DNA of 64,000 bases from Bacillota bacterium (GTDB lineage Bacteria; Bacillota; Clostridia; Lachnospirales; Lachnospiraceae). The stretch's first letter is position 1, and every line of letters begins with the position of its first letter. Positions 35,895 to 44,814 of the stretch are shown here, piece by piece. Under the pieces are notes generated by a model. The model made no database searches, was not told where the DNA came from, and saw only the letters and a list, made by a program, of their open reading frames with translations. Made by a program: the position numbers and the translations under genes. Where the stretch lies: contig JAEWCQ010000023.1 in NCBI GenBank assembly GCA_023390555.1, positions 1-64,000 on the forward strand. The letters run 5' to 3'.

Positions 35895-38344
35895 TCCGAT
35901 ACCTCACTCTTTTCCGGCGGCCTGGTATCAAATCCGTGATAAAATTCAGCAAAGATCGGATCAACCTGAATCACACCAGAACGTCCGTACAGATCCTGCA
36001 TTAAGCATTGTCCATTCTCTAAATTCCTTAGACAGTTCTGGTTCCCTTCATCCTCCTTATCCAGACCAAAAAATTCCAGTGTCTTTTTAATTTCCACAAT
36101 ATCCGTACTTCGAAATGCAAACTTAAGTCCGATATTATTCTTCATCTTTTCATCCTGTAGATCATCTGTATTCTGTGTTACAAAATACACACCGGCATTC
36201 ATGGCACGACCGGCACGCACCAGTTTGTTTGATAAGACTTTTCCCTGTGCAACTTGCAAAAACGCCCAGGCTTCGTCCAGATCTACAACCTTAAAAATGC
36301 CACGGTCAGAATGGATAAAGTCAAGGGAAAAGGTACTGATCACAATTAGCATTGCTACAGAGAGCAGCTCCATTGTGGTATATGCTTCAAACTCTGTTTC
36401 CTTATCCGGCAAGACCAGATCTGCCACCTGGATAATGTTTAACTGTTTTTCAATGCTGATGGACTGTTCCACCGTTCCATCGGAAAATAATAAATGCGCA
36501 AAATCATAATCGGTAAAACTTTCAATGTGATCTGCAATATTTTCCGCAAGCGGGTTTTCATCCTTTCGTAGTTCTTCAATTACACAAAGCAGCCCACGTT
36601 TTTCACTCTTTGTTACTTCACGCACAGCTTTACGCAGCACAGGAAACTTTTCTCCATCACGGCCAGATATCCCGGTTAAAAATGTCAGGATATCCAAAGC
36701 AAGACTTTCCGCGTCTTTTTCATTCTCCATGATTACATATGGATCAAGTAATCCCCGGTTCTTTTCTTCACTCGTAAGATTTACAATATTGATTTCTTCC
36801 TCAATATAGGGGAAATCATCTTTCCAGTTTCCGCGCTCTGACTTCGGATCTACAATAATCACCTTTGCACCGAATAAAACCGCAAGAAAACAGATCAGAT
36901 TATTCAGAAACGATTTTCCACCGCCTAATGCTCCAATAAAGGCCATTGCTAAGGCGTTCGTGATTGACCCCTTCACACCCTGTGCCGGAAGATCCGGGCG
37001 AAGATACACATTTTTTCCAGTCTCAAGATTCACACCGATATATATTCCATGTTTTTCCCCCAACATCTGGGATGCACCAAAGCCAAGAGCCGCCAAGAAG
37101 TCAGATGTTACATGCTGGATATAATCATTAATGTATCGCTTACTGGCAGGAAGAAATTCACCATGTAATCCAAGCATATCCCCAAACGGCCGCACGAGCT
37201 GCACCATACGATCATCATAAAAATCACGAACTTCTTCACATCTGCGTTTCAAATCTTCCAGATCATCCGCCCACACTCGGATCACATAGCTCAACTTATA
37301 CATCGCTTCTTTTGTCTGGCTCAATTCGGCTTCCAGCTCACCAACTGCGTCAAGTGCTTCCACGACCTGATCACTGCTTTCATTGTCAGACTGGTACGCA
37401 TGATCATCCAGATCCTTTAATTCTTTTTTCTTATTCCTTACCGTGGTCAACGCCTTCTTGTTGTTTACGATTTCGACATTCATACTGGTATCAATGGGAA
37501 AATTGAAATGCCGCTGCTGATCATAAAAGATTTCAGATGATGGGAAGTCCAGCTCTCCAATAATACTGTTAATCGTAAAATACGTGACATACGTCTTTTT
37601 ATCCTCACGATCAATTTCAAGGTACTTCTGATGTTCGTTAATCAGACACCGCGTTAATTTGATCAGATCATACCGCTTGATCAACGTTTTCTTATCTAAC
37701 TTGATATAAGGCAGCGGGTATTCATAATCTTCATACGGCACACCAGCTTGACCAAAGACGTGTTCAATCAGATAGCCGAAATCATCTTTACTTAACCGGC
37801 GCACTTTGAAACGTTTGGAAATCTTATTCCGCAGCAATTTTTCCATTTTTGTAAAACGCTGCACCTCTTCATTGCTCATAGAAACAAAATCTCCCATGAG
37901 GGTATGATTTATTTCCTGAATGAACTCCTGAAAAGTCAGAAACAGCGTCTTTTTAATGTTTTCCAGACTGATTTCCTGATCCGTTACCATCAACTTGAAT
38001 CCCAGAAAAAAGCGGTAATCAATCTGATTATCTCCTTCTGGGGAAGACACCAGATAATCCGTCTGATTATCAATCAGATCCCATGCTTTTTGTTTCAGCT
38101 TTCCTTTTACATCTTTCTTTGACTGTTCCTGCACCGCCCGGATGGAGCTTTCCGTCGCGATCTGTAACGCATGGATCTTTCCCTCCCGATTTTGCGTGAC
38201 CAGTTGCCGAAAGGAATCATGCAGCTGCATTTTCTGTTCAGAAGATAAAAAGGAATAATTATAAGGAATTAGTTCATAGTAGGCAAAGCACTCTCCATCA
38301 TGATTAAACACAAGATTATCTTCAATATATTTAATTGGGAACAT
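35891..38344 (-). CDS. VirB4-like conjugation ATPase (Tn916 Orf16 type)
   Basis: 817 residues. Walker A is GALGGGKSFLNN at about 470 and Walker B is VVDLDEAWAF at about 690, with the usual FVTQNTDDL motif after it. The N-terminal half is the variable VirB4 domain. It powers secretion-channel assembly and substrate transfer at the membrane. The start at ATG 38344 has AAGGAG 8 nt upstream; a GTG three codons earlier is an alternative. It overlaps the upstream tcpE-type gene. Confidence 0.9.
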   Translation of the reverse strand: MFPIKYIEDNLVFNHDGECFAYYELIPYNYSFLSSEQKMQLHDSFRQLVTQNREGKIHALQIATESSIRAVQEQSKKDVKGKLKQKAWDLIDNQTDYLVSSPEGDNQIDYRFFLGFKLMVTDQEISLENIKKTLFLTFQEFIQEINHTLMGDFVSMSNEEVQRFTKMEKLLRNKISKRFKVRRLSKDDFGYLIEHVFGQAGVPYEDYEYPLPYIKLDKKTLIKRYDLIKLTRCLINEHQKYLEIDREDKKTYVTYFTINSIIGELDFPSSEIFYDQQRHFNFPIDTSMNVEIVNNKKALTTVRNKKKELKDLDDHAYQSDNESSDQVVEALDAVGELEAELSQTKEAMYKLSYVIRVWADDLEDLKRRCEEVRDFYDDRMVQLVRPFGDMLGLHGEFLPASKRYINDYIQHVTSDFLAALGFGASQMLGEKHGIYIGVNLETGKNVYLRPDLPAQGVKGSITNALAMAFIGALGGGKSFLNNLICFLAVLFGAKVIIVDPKSERGNWKDDFPYIEEEINIVNLTSEEKNRGLLDPYVIMENEKDAESLALDILTFLTGISGRDGEKFPVLRKAVREVTKSEKRGLLCVIEELRKDENPLAENIADHIESFTDYDFAHLLFSDGTVEQSISIEKQLNIIQVADLVLPDKETEFEAYTTMELLSVAMLIVISTFSLDFIHSDRGIFKVVDLDEAWAFLQVAQGKVLSNKLVRAGRAMNAGVYFVTQNTDDLQDEKMKNNIGLKFAFRSTDIVEIKKTLEFFGLDKEDEGNQNCLRNLENGQCLMQDLYGRSGVIQVDPIFAEFYHGFDTRPPEKSEVSE

Positions 38345-38720
38345 ACATTTCACTCCTTACTACGGTCACCGCTTCCGTTATTTTTATTTTTTTCAGTTTC
38401 ACCGGCTTTCCGGCATATGTAACCTTCGGCCGGCACAGATAAGCAATCGCTGACCGCAAAAAACCATCTGGACGTTTGCCGTCAAATGTTTTCTGCGACA
38501 TAAACCACGTAATACCAGCCGGAATGCAAAGGTACTTCAACAATACATTATCCGTAAAAGACAACGGCGGAACATGCTGCAAGAACATCACACAAAGAAA
38601 AGTACCAACAAACCATGCTATCTGTGTTAAGGTGACCGGAAACGGCAGATTAATATCACTAATTGCATAAATCACTTTTTCCACGTTCCAGATACCAGTA
38701 TAACTTCTAATCTTTTTCAT
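38331..38720 (-). CDS. TcpE-family membrane protein (Tn916 Orf17 type)
   Basis: 129 residues with two adjacent hydrophobic segments (about 27-50 and 58-75) and the motif K-T-F-D-G-K-R-P-D-G-F-L that is typical of TcpE/PrgI-like proteins, followed by a basic beta-rich tail (VTYAGKPVKLKK). It anchors VirB4-type ATPases at the membrane. The palindrome at 38734-38749 lies immediately upstream of its ribosome site. Confidence 0.8.
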   Translation of the reverse strand: MKKIRSYTGIWNVEKVIYAISDINLPFPVTLTQIAWFVGTFLCVMFLQHVPPLSFTDNVLLKYLCIPAGITWFMSQKTFDGKRPDGFLRSAIAYLCRPKVTYAGKPVKLKKIKITEAVTVVRSEMYVPN

Positions 38721-38733
38721 ATTTTTCCTTTCT

Positions 38734-38749
38734 GTTGCGACGTCGCAAC
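38734..38749. repeat. Palindrome copy 1 (GTTGCGACGTCGCAAC)
   Basis: A 16-bp perfect palindrome directly upstream of the AAGGAA ribosome site of the tcpE-type gene. In RNA it would form a 6-bp GUUGCG/CGCAAC stem with an ACGU tetraloop. One of five copies in the ICE. Confidence 0.7.
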
Positions 38750-38803
38750 TTTATAAAATAACGGCTCATATCTTTCGATACAAGCCGCACGATTCTAAAA
38801 TTT

Positions 38804-39121
38804 CTATTCTGTTTTCTTTTCCTTACTTACCACACTTGATGCATCGTTTCTGCTTTTATTTTTATGTTTCCGAATCACCTGAATCCAGTGAACCACAAGC
38901 GCAGCATCCATGATCCAGAACGGCAAATTAGCAATATTACCACCGATAGAAAACCATCTTAAAGTAAAAAACCATGCCGTAGAACAAATACTGATTGCCA
39001 CGGCAAGCAATTTGCGCTTTTGGTAACCTTTTAAAATATAGAGCCAGAAACAAAATAACGCTCCTGTATAAAACAGAAAAATCAACGCCACAACCGCAAT
39101 CGCGATCCAATTATATTCCAT
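38804..39121 (-). CDS. Small ICE membrane protein (105 aa)
   Basis: Three hydrophobic segments (about 5-27, 36-55 and 66-82) and a basic tail (KHKNKSRND...KEKK). I do not recognise the family. It lies between ardA and the tcpE-type gene within the transfer operon and may be an accessory channel protein. A palindrome copy (39135-39150) sits just upstream of its AAAGGG ribosome site. Confidence 0.65.
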   Translation of the reverse strand: MEYNWIAIAVVALIFLFYTGALFCFWLYILKGYQKRKLLAVAISICSTAWFFTLRWFSIGGNIANLPFWIMDAALVVHWIQVIRKHKNKSRNDASSVVSKEKKTE

Positions 39122-39134
39122 ACATTCCCTTTCT

Positions 39135-39150
39135 GTTGCGATGTCGCAAC
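39135..39150. repeat. Palindrome copy 2 (GTTGCGATGTCGCAAC)
   Basis: Same stem bases as the copy at 38734 with a changed centre, again immediately upstream of a minus-strand ribosome site (AAAGGGAATGT). One mismatch in the centre breaks the perfect DNA palindrome but leaves the RNA stem intact. Confidence 0.7.
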
Positions 39151-39197
39151 GAAAAATGACAGTCCTTTTCGAACTGTCATATCATCCAGAAACATGA

Positions 39198-39698
39198 TTA
39201 ACCCTCATAGGAATAAATTCCATGATTGGTAGAAAGATATCGTCCTGTATGATCCAGATAATCACCGTATGCCTTACAATCAATATGCCCGGAACCGTCT
39301 TTTGGTACAGACTCAGGTACATCATCACTCATATTTTCATAACGGTAACTTGCTACATCTTCCATCGTTTCACATCCTGGATAAGAACGGATATGATCTT
39401 TCTGTGATACCAATTCTTCAAGACTAGTGAACCACACGGACTGTATTGTACGGATTTCAGGTTCAATCGGCGTATCTGCCAATTCACACACCAGATCATA
39501 CAGATGATTGACTTCATCCAGTGTGGCCGTTTCCGAAAAACTAAACGGCAGCTCCGAATTATCCCAGATCTCAATTTCTTCCAGGCTGTTTTCCATTTCA
39601 AGCTGTTCTCTTAAATCTTCTTCATTTACTGGAAGCACAAACCACATACCAGCAGCTTCCCCATTCCGTTTCTTAATATAAACACGCATTTCTTTCAT
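39198..39698 (-). CDS. ardA: ArdA antirestriction protein (Tn916 Orf18 type)
   Basis: 166 residues, strongly acidic, a DNA mimic. Motifs typical of ArdA: GMWFVLPVNEEDL, EIEIWDNSELPF, and the helix NHLYDLVCELADT. It blocks type I restriction enzymes when the element enters a new cell. Usually three ArdA domains make the full protein; this length matches Tn916 ArdA. It is encoded within the transfer operon, next to tcpD. Confidence 0.9.
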   Translation of the reverse strand: MKEMRVYIKKRNGEAAGMWFVLPVNEEDLREQLEMENSLEEIEIWDNSELPFSFSETATLDEVNHLYDLVCELADTPIEPEIRTIQSVWFTSLEELVSQKDHIRSYPGCETMEDVASYRYENMSDDVPESVPKDGSGHIDCKAYGDYLDHTGRYLSTNHGIYSYEG

Positions 39699-39734
39699 AC
39701 ATGCCCCTTTCCGCTGTTTCTAACAGCTTTCTAT

Positions 39735-39959
39735 TTAAGCAATTCCAAAGACTTTTTTTCCAATTTCTAACAAAACATCTTTAAAGCCGCTCGTGCTAAA
39801 TACCATCACGACAACAAACACAGCTACGATAACAAATCCAATTAGTTTTGTCATTTCCCGTTTCATAATAAGATACACACCAAAAATGGCAATCCCAGCT
39901 AATACCAACGGCTGTAAATTTGTCTGTAACCAGGTCAAAAAATTCTGTCCAAAATTCAT
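39735..39959 (-). CDS. TcpD-like small membrane protein
   Basis: 74 residues: two membrane helices (about 15-32 and 38-58) and a short amphipathic C-terminus (KDVLLEIGKKVFGIA). Matches the small TcpD-type proteins that lie just after the relaxase gene in Tn916-like elements. Strong ribosome site GAAGGAGG. Confidence 0.75.
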   Translation of the reverse strand: MNFGQNFLTWLQTNLQPLVLAGIAIFGVYLIMKREMTKLIGFVIVAVFVVVMVFSTSGFKDVLLEIGKKVFGIA

Positions 39960-40086
39960 ACTTATTTCCTCCTTCTATCCCATATTTCATAGTTTCAATT
40001 ACATGCAACATCTGATCCGATATACTCTTTTTAAGAAACGTTTCCATTCCTTACTTTTTCACGTACAATTGTGATCAAGGAGCGAA

Positions 40087-40242
40087 TCAGCGATCTGACT
40101 GTCTTTTCGTTATTGCCGCAGCAATCATCGTGACAACGGACAAATGCCGCTCACAGAACCAGTGGCGGATCTCCGCGCGTTTTTCAGACAATGGCAACCC
40201 GTTACATATTGGCGCGCCGTCCGATCTTACGTTTAATAGCAT
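40087..40242 (-). CDS. 51-aa ORF translationally coupled to mobT
   Basis: A short frame (start MLLNVRSDGAPICNG, then LSEKRAEIRHWF and a basic end) whose ATG overlaps the mobT TGA stop by one base (TGATG). The composition (W, H, C and charged residues) is protein-like, and I recall similar small proteins with a C-N-G and E-K-R-A-x-(I/V)-R-H-W-F pattern behind relaxase genes of related ICEs. Function unknown. Confidence 0.5.
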   Translation of the reverse strand: MLLNVRSDGAPICNGLPLSEKRAEIRHWFCERHLSVVTMIAAAITKRQSDR

Positions 40243-41435
40243 CACTCGATCATAATAATATCTGCAATATCAGCAAGTTCCTGTTCAATCATTTTCTCCT
40301 GACGGGCATTGAGTTCCGTATTATTTAACATGTTACCGATAATGTTTGTATTCTTTGCTTCATCCAGCATCATAAGTGCCTTAAATGTCGGCGCGACCTG
40401 ATGTGAAACCCACCGATAAGTCCGGTCAATCGTATACGGTTCTGGTGCAGTAGTAAGTTTCAATTTACGATCTTCCATCGAAACGAACGACTTCCAGCTT
40501 TCTGTCATTTCCCATTCGCTGCGCCGTTTCCCTGGCTTCGCTTTTACAAACCGGACATACCGGTTGATGATTGCAAAAGCTGTCCTTCCTGCATCCTGAT
40601 AGGTAATCAGATCTTCTATGGCATGTTCCGCACGCTCATTTTTCAAGCGGATCTCAAAACGATTCTTTGTCTCTGTCTCTTTCATCGGGATTCCATTTTT
40701 TACATACTGTTCATAGTCCTTCGCATAAACACAAAAGTAAACTTCACTTTTCATGGAACCGATATAAAGGCCGTTTGCCATTTCCGTTTGGTTATCTTCT
40801 TCAATACTGGTCAGTTCGCCATTCTGATAACCTTTAAAACTCCGAAATACAGAGATACATTCTCGCTTTGCACATTTATGGATCAGCTCTCCAATGTCGA
40901 TCATTCCAACACGGTCATTGATTGCAAGATCAATTCGCTTGAATATCCCGCCCGCTTTCTTTACCAGCTTTAAAAAATCAAACCAGCTTCTGTTTTGTGC
41001 AGCCAAATACCGCTCAAACTGTCTGCATCCTTTACCCTTTAATTCCAACAGAACACCTTTTTTGATATCTGGCGAAAACATCACGGAAATATCTCCAAGC
41101 ACACACTGTTCCGCATAACCATAAAAGGCATGTTCTTCATGCAGCATGTAACCGATCTTGACACGCAATAGTTTTTGTATCACCCACTTCACATCCGTTG
41201 TAGGGAATCGGATGCGGACATAATCAAACAAGATTTCCAATGGATCTTCCGGTGATAAAGAACGGATGCACGCATCCAGTTTACACAAGACCTCCTGCGA
41301 AGCTCTCTTTTTGCCGTTCAATATATTATTTAAGTATACTCTTGTAATGCCTGCCCGCTCTGCAAGAAGCTGCTGCGATACTCCATAGACCGCCCGCTTT
41401 TCTTTTAGATCACAGATCATTTCCTCATATTCCAT
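40242..41435 (-). CDS. MobT-family relaxase (Tn916 Orf20 type)
   Basis: 397 residues. An N-terminal helix-turn-helix (VSQQLLAERAGITRVYLNNI) precedes the Rep_trans/rolling-circle replication-initiator domain with the motifs YGYAEQCVLGDISVMFSP, FKRIDLAINDRVG and the Arg/Glu-rich NRFEIRLKNERA. These relaxases nick oriT and start rolling-circle transfer and replication of the element. The gene follows an intergenic oriT at about 41.66 kb that matches the MobT type. Confidence 0.9.
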   Translation of the reverse strand: MEYEEMICDLKEKRAVYGVSQQLLAERAGITRVYLNNILNGKKRASQEVLCKLDACIRSLSPEDPLEILFDYVRIRFPTTDVKWVIQKLLRVKIGYMLHEEHAFYGYAEQCVLGDISVMFSPDIKKGVLLELKGKGCRQFERYLAAQNRSWFDFLKLVKKAGGIFKRIDLAINDRVGMIDIGELIHKCAKRECISVFRSFKGYQNGELTSIEEDNQTEMANGLYIGSMKSEVYFCVYAKDYEQYVKNGIPMKETETKNRFEIRLKNERAEHAIEDLITYQDAGRTAFAIINRYVRFVKAKPGKRRSEWEMTESWKSFVSMEDRKLKLTTAPEPYTIDRTYRWVSHQVAPTFKALMMLDEAKNTNIIGNMLNNTELNARQEKMIEQELADIADIIMIE

Positions 41436-41450
41436 CGTGCCCCCTGTCCG

Positions 41451-41588
41451 GTGTAAACCAGAGTAATTTCTAGTTTACACGCTCCATTTCCTTTTCTTTT
41501 TGGGATATCGTCCTGCTTTGCAACAGGAATCCCATCATAATTACAGCATTTCTGCTATGTGTAAACTGTTTCTGTTTTCAGTTTACAC
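41451..41588. repeat. Two 30-bp inverted-repeat sites GTGTAAAC-N14-GTTTACAC
   Basis: Copies at 41451-41480 and 41559-41588, each with the same 8-bp arms and a 14-bp spacer of different sequence, centres 108 bp apart. A further half site, GTGTAAA, is at 41651-41657 beside oriT. Their place between oriT and mobT suggests protein-binding sites, perhaps for the MobT helix-turn-helix domain or a regulator. Confidence 0.7.
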
Positions 41589-41659
41589 ATGTGATTTCTA
41601 CACTTTACTGGATTTCCGGTACTTCCCGGAATCAGGAATCAGTTATTAGGTGTAAATGT

Positions 41660-41683
41660 GCCCCCCTGATAGATACCGGGGGC
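41660..41683 (-). other. oriT nick hairpin of the MobT/Orf20 type
   Basis: On the minus strand GCCCCC...GGGGGGC flanks a centre reading GTATCTATCA. This closely matches the Tn916 oriT nick region as I remember it (CCCCCC, GTATCTAACA, GGGGGG) and is analogous to ICEBs1. It lies directly upstream of mobT, as in those elements. The following 41684-41780 is GC-rich and hairpin-forming. Confidence 0.7.
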
Positions 41684-41842
41684 TCAAGGCAAGCGCGGCT
41701 TCGCCACGCCTGCCACGTTCCGGCTTTCGGCTTCCGCTCCGCACGCCGCGCCGGAAGTGGCAGCGGCAAATATTTATTCCATTCCCCAATAGTGGACAAA
41801 AAGCGTATTATCTTCCGTGGAAAATGTATTGCATAACCAGAA
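41684..41842. other. GC-rich non-coding block next to oriT
   Basis: Contains AAGCGCGGCTTCGCCACGCC and further inverted repeats such as CCGGCTTTCGG and GCGCCGGAAGTGGCAGCGGC. It is much more GC-rich than its surroundings and has no credible coding potential. A single-strand origin or accessory relaxosome site is a plausible function. Confidence 0.5.
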
Positions 41843-42121
41843 TCAATACATCCCTGTATATCTGATGTACGGTCTGCTGTATCTTGAAAGCACATACGAA
41901 AAATAGAATCTCTCCGTATCTCCGCTTTCGCTATACTGCGGTTTTAACACATGCACAATATCAATGTCCCCGGCGGTCTTTAGCCATTCATCCGCATATT
42001 GCCTTAAAAAATCCTCTGACCACGGCGATTCCGGCGTTATGCCACGGCGAAAACATTCATTGTGACTCAGGCTCTTTTCCTTAAAGTCTTTGACGTAATA
42101 GTCATACCCCATCACCTGCAC
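41843..42121 (-). CDS. Small ICE protein, MGYDxYVxDF family, copy 1
   Basis: 92 residues starting MQVMGYDYYVKDF and ending YIRYTGMY. A paralogue lies directly upstream with the same start (MGYDEYVNDF) and end (FMRYMGHD). I do not recognise the family. The pair lies between the coupling protein and oriT. Ribosome site GGAGAAGAGGAA. Confidence 0.6.
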   Translation of the reverse strand: MQVMGYDYYVKDFKEKSLSHNECFRRGITPESPWSEDFLRQYADEWLKTAGDIDIVHVLKPQYSESGDTERFYFSYVLSRYSRPYIRYTGMY

Positions 42122-42157
42122 ATTCCTCTTCTCCTTTCTTCTCTTCTTTTCTTTAAC

Positions 42158-42430
42158 CTAATCGTGTCCCATATAACGCATAAAAGGAAGTGTTCCATCT
42201 GGACAACACTTCCTTACTTCATCTTCGTTCTCTGCTTCAAAACAAAACCAATGACTCTTTTTATCTTTTGAATTCCTTGCAAGCAAATCAAAATACCAGC
42301 AGTACACTTCGGGATGATTTTCCATTTCCTTCACTTTTTCTTCTATTTCACTTTCCGTAAGTGGAGGAAGCAATAATGAAAAGCTATGAAAGTCATTGAC
42401 ATATTCGTCATACCCCATGATCCGGATCAT
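42158..42430 (-). CDS. Small ICE protein, MGYDxYVxDF family, copy 2
   Basis: 90 residues, paralogous to the next gene. Contains EVYCWYFDLLARNSKDKKSH and WFCFEAENEDEVRKC, with aromatic and acidic residues. Start is uncertain: the first ATG is only 1 nt from AGGAG, and a second ATG at 42418 would begin MGYDEYV as in the paralogue. It overlaps the end of the FtsK-like gene by 23 bp. Confidence 0.6.
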   Translation of the reverse strand: MIRIMGYDEYVNDFHSFSLLLPPLTESEIEEKVKEMENHPEVYCWYFDLLARNSKDKKSHWFCFEAENEDEVRKCCPDGTLPFMRYMGHD

Positions 42431-43841
42431 TCTCCTGATTCCCTCCTTTCGATTCCAGCTTCATTTCTATGACCTGTTCCGCCACAGGATGGCATAACTG
42501 ATCAATTGATTTCAGAAAATCATGCCCTGGTGGAACAAGTGGTGTGTAAAATTCACTGATTACGCTCTTTCCGGTATCCACATAACCCCTTCCCTTGATC
42601 TGCTTAAGAAAGAAATTCTTATTTGTCTCACCGAACATCATATTATAGCCAAGCTCCGAAGTCCGACCAAGGGCTACACGGAAATTAAACTGATCTCGCA
42701 TTCCATCTTCAAAATATTTTGCGTCTGGACGCTGACACGCAAGGATTAAAAAGAATCCCGTCTGACGGCCAAGCATGACTATTTTTTTCAAATAATTTAT
42801 GACCTCACCATTTTCCTTGTTTCCAAGCATAGCCATAAACGCGACATATTCATCAAAAATCAGAAAGTGTGGGGGAAGCCCAAGAGCTGCATAATTTTTT
42901 CCGGGTTCATATCCGTCCATTTTCTTCATTTCTACGCTTCGCTCCATCATGTTTTCATAGAACCGTTTTACACAGTCAATTATATCCTCTTTCTTGCTGT
43001 AAACATCTGGCAACACAGCGGCCAGATCAGCCAGATCAAGATTTTTCGGATCAAGAATAAATAAAACTGCATTTGTCCGTAATAATGCTTCAATCAAGAC
43101 CATGATAAAATACGTTTTACCGCCGCCGGTGCCGCCAGAAATCAGCATATGCGGCAAAGCATCATATTCCCACCACACATTCTGCATTAAGCGCAATGCT
43201 CCATGATTTGCTTCCACCTCTTCAATGGTGATCCGGTTCGCCACCATGTCATAAAGCATGGTGTAGGCTAGATAAGATCCCAAAAAGTTCTCACACAATT
43301 CTTTTGCTGTCAGCTCACAGAACAGGCCGGGTTCCATCTTTGTTTCAAGATTCTGCAACTGCTCTTGGTACTTTCCCATAGAGACTTCGACCTCAATGCG
43401 CAGCTCCCCATTCTTCATTTTGTAATAAATCTTAGGAAACCAGCGGATCACTTCTTTCTTCCTCTTTGGCATATCTTTTAGAAGTCCGCTATCCTCTTTT
43501 ACTTCCACTTCGTACCATCCATTTTCTAAGATCATCCTTGCAAGTTTCTGTCTGTGAATCCGCTGTTTCATTGCCTGCCCCCGATACTTTACATAAAGGA
43601 AAGCAATCAGAAAATAAACGACCAGGGAAACAAAAATACTAACAAAAAAATAAGGGGTAATATGAATACCCCTTATCATTGATAGACTCAGATGTTTCCA
43701 ATCCGTCCGCAAAAGCTTTCCTGCATAAAAGCACAGCATAACAGCGGTGAATATTCCTAAAAAGGAAAACCATACAAAGTAGGAAACCAGATTTTTATTC
43801 CACGGCCGGATTCTCCTTCCCCTTCGCCAGAATAAATTCAT
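42408..43841 (-). CDS. TcpA/FtsK-family coupling protein (Tn916 Orf21 type)
   Basis: 477 residues. Two N-terminal membrane helices (about 20-45 and 60-80), then an FtsK/SpoIIIE ATPase: Walker A in ISGGTGGGKTYFIMV at about 240 and Walker B in FLIFDEYVAF. It links the relaxase-DNA complex to the transfer channel. It precedes oriT and mobT in the order known from Tn916. Confidence 0.9.
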   Translation of the reverse strand: MNLFWRRGRRIRPWNKNLVSYFVWFSFLGIFTAVMLCFYAGKLLRTDWKHLSLSMIRGIHITPYFFVSIFVSLVVYFLIAFLYVKYRGQAMKQRIHRQKLARMILENGWYEVEVKEDSGLLKDMPKRKKEVIRWFPKIYYKMKNGELRIEVEVSMGKYQEQLQNLETKMEPGLFCELTAKELCENFLGSYLAYTMLYDMVANRITIEEVEANHGALRLMQNVWWEYDALPHMLISGGTGGGKTYFIMVLIEALLRTNAVLFILDPKNLDLADLAAVLPDVYSKKEDIIDCVKRFYENMMERSVEMKKMDGYEPGKNYAALGLPPHFLIFDEYVAFMAMLGNKENGEVINYLKKIVMLGRQTGFFLILACQRPDAKYFEDGMRDQFNFRVALGRTSELGYNMMFGETNKNFFLKQIKGRGYVDTGKSVISEFYTPLVPPGHDFLKSIDQLCHPVAEQVIEMKLESKGGNQENDPDHGV

Positions 43842-43931
43842 ATTTACTTCCTCCTTACATCCTTCGGATGCTGACGCACTTCACAATGACTACGCTGCGC
43901 TAACGCTCATTGTTCCGTTTGTCTTACAATG

Positions 43932-44342
43932 TTACTTCGTATCTTTTCCTTTTTCATCATTCAGCTTCACACCAGATTCTTTTACAGGCTGGGAAAAAGA
44001 AGCTTTCTTTAAGACAATATCTTTTGCTTTTACATACCAGTCTACATCCGCACCGCGATAAGTCGCATTTGCAACAGTATCAATCATTGGCTCCACCAAC
44101 TCAACCTCTGCCATATAGTCAAATTCCTTCTCCGGAACATCCCCCGGAATGCTGACCTGGATCATCATACCGGCTTCCTTTGACATAAGATCATAAGTCC
44201 TTTCCTTGATCACGGTTGTCTGTTTCCCGTCGCCATCCACTTCGTAACGCGCACGGCGCATTGCCGAAAACTTTACTTCCCCGAATGTTGCTTTTTCATC
44301 TACCACAATTCCTTCTGCTAATCTCATAAAATTTTCCTCCAC
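43932..44342 (-). CDS. DUF961 protein (Tn916 Orf22 type)
   Basis: 136 residues of the DUF961 type: start MRLAEGIVVDEKATFGEVKFS with a long basic-acidic alternating beta pattern (RTYDLMSKEAGMMIQVSIPG, AEVELVEPMI). Conserved gene pair at the head of Tn916-like conjugation modules; function unclear, presumably relaxosome or coupling accessory. Confidence 0.8.
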   Translation of the reverse strand: MEENFMRLAEGIVVDEKATFGEVKFSAMRRARYEVDGDGKQTTVIKERTYDLMSKEAGMMIQVSIPGDVPEKEFDYMAEVELVEPMIDTVANATYRGADVDWYVKAKDIVLKKASFSQPVKESGVKLNDEKGKDTK

Positions 44343-44347
44343 TTTCT

Positions 44348-44665
44348 TTACTGAATTTTTTCAATATCATCTGCAAGTAACATGTAATCCGAATATCCCG
44401 TATCTCCGGCTTTTTTGCCTTCTACGATCAGGCGCGGATTTACCAGCTTCACTTCATCCATGTAAGACAATTCGTGCTCTGCCACATTTCCAACAATTTT
44501 TACAATAATATCATCCGCACGCTGACGGCTGGAAAACAGATGATATTCTCTTGCTGTTATTTTTGTATTTCCGTTATTACGTCTTGTTTCAACTTCTCCC
44601 TCTCCTGCATAAAGCAGCTTGCCAAATGTTCCATCCATTTTCGGTACTACGCGTCTAATTTTCAT
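44348..44665 (-). CDS. DUF961 protein (Tn916 Orf23 type)
   Basis: 105 residues, paralogous to the following gene: MKIRRVVPKMDGTFGKLLYAG, ITAREYHLFSSRQRADDIIVKI, EHELSYMDEVKLVNPRLIV. First gene of the conserved conjugation module. Ribosome site AAGGAG upstream. Confidence 0.8.
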   Translation of the reverse strand: MKIRRVVPKMDGTFGKLLYAGEGEVETRRNNGNTKITAREYHLFSSRQRADDIIVKIVGNVAEHELSYMDEVKLVNPRLIVEGKKAGDTGYSDYMLLADDIEKIQ

Positions 44666-44814
44666 ATTTGTCTTTCTCCTTTTTCTTTGAATTATTTTTA
44701 ATAAGTAATCTATGATGATGGGAATATCCCATTCTTTTTCCCCCTCCCTTATTCCCTTATTTCTGATTTTAGGTAAACAAAAACAGGATCACTCCTGTTT
44801 GCTTACGTATAGCT

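Noticed and set aside
39796..40047. An 83-codon frame overlapping tcpD
   Set aside because: Lies over the TcpD gene in a different frame, and its AAGGA motif is too close to the ATG.
41591..41895. Overlapping frames around oriT
   Set aside because: They overlap the GC-rich oriT-adjacent block on both strands, with no initiation signals; better explained as non-coding.
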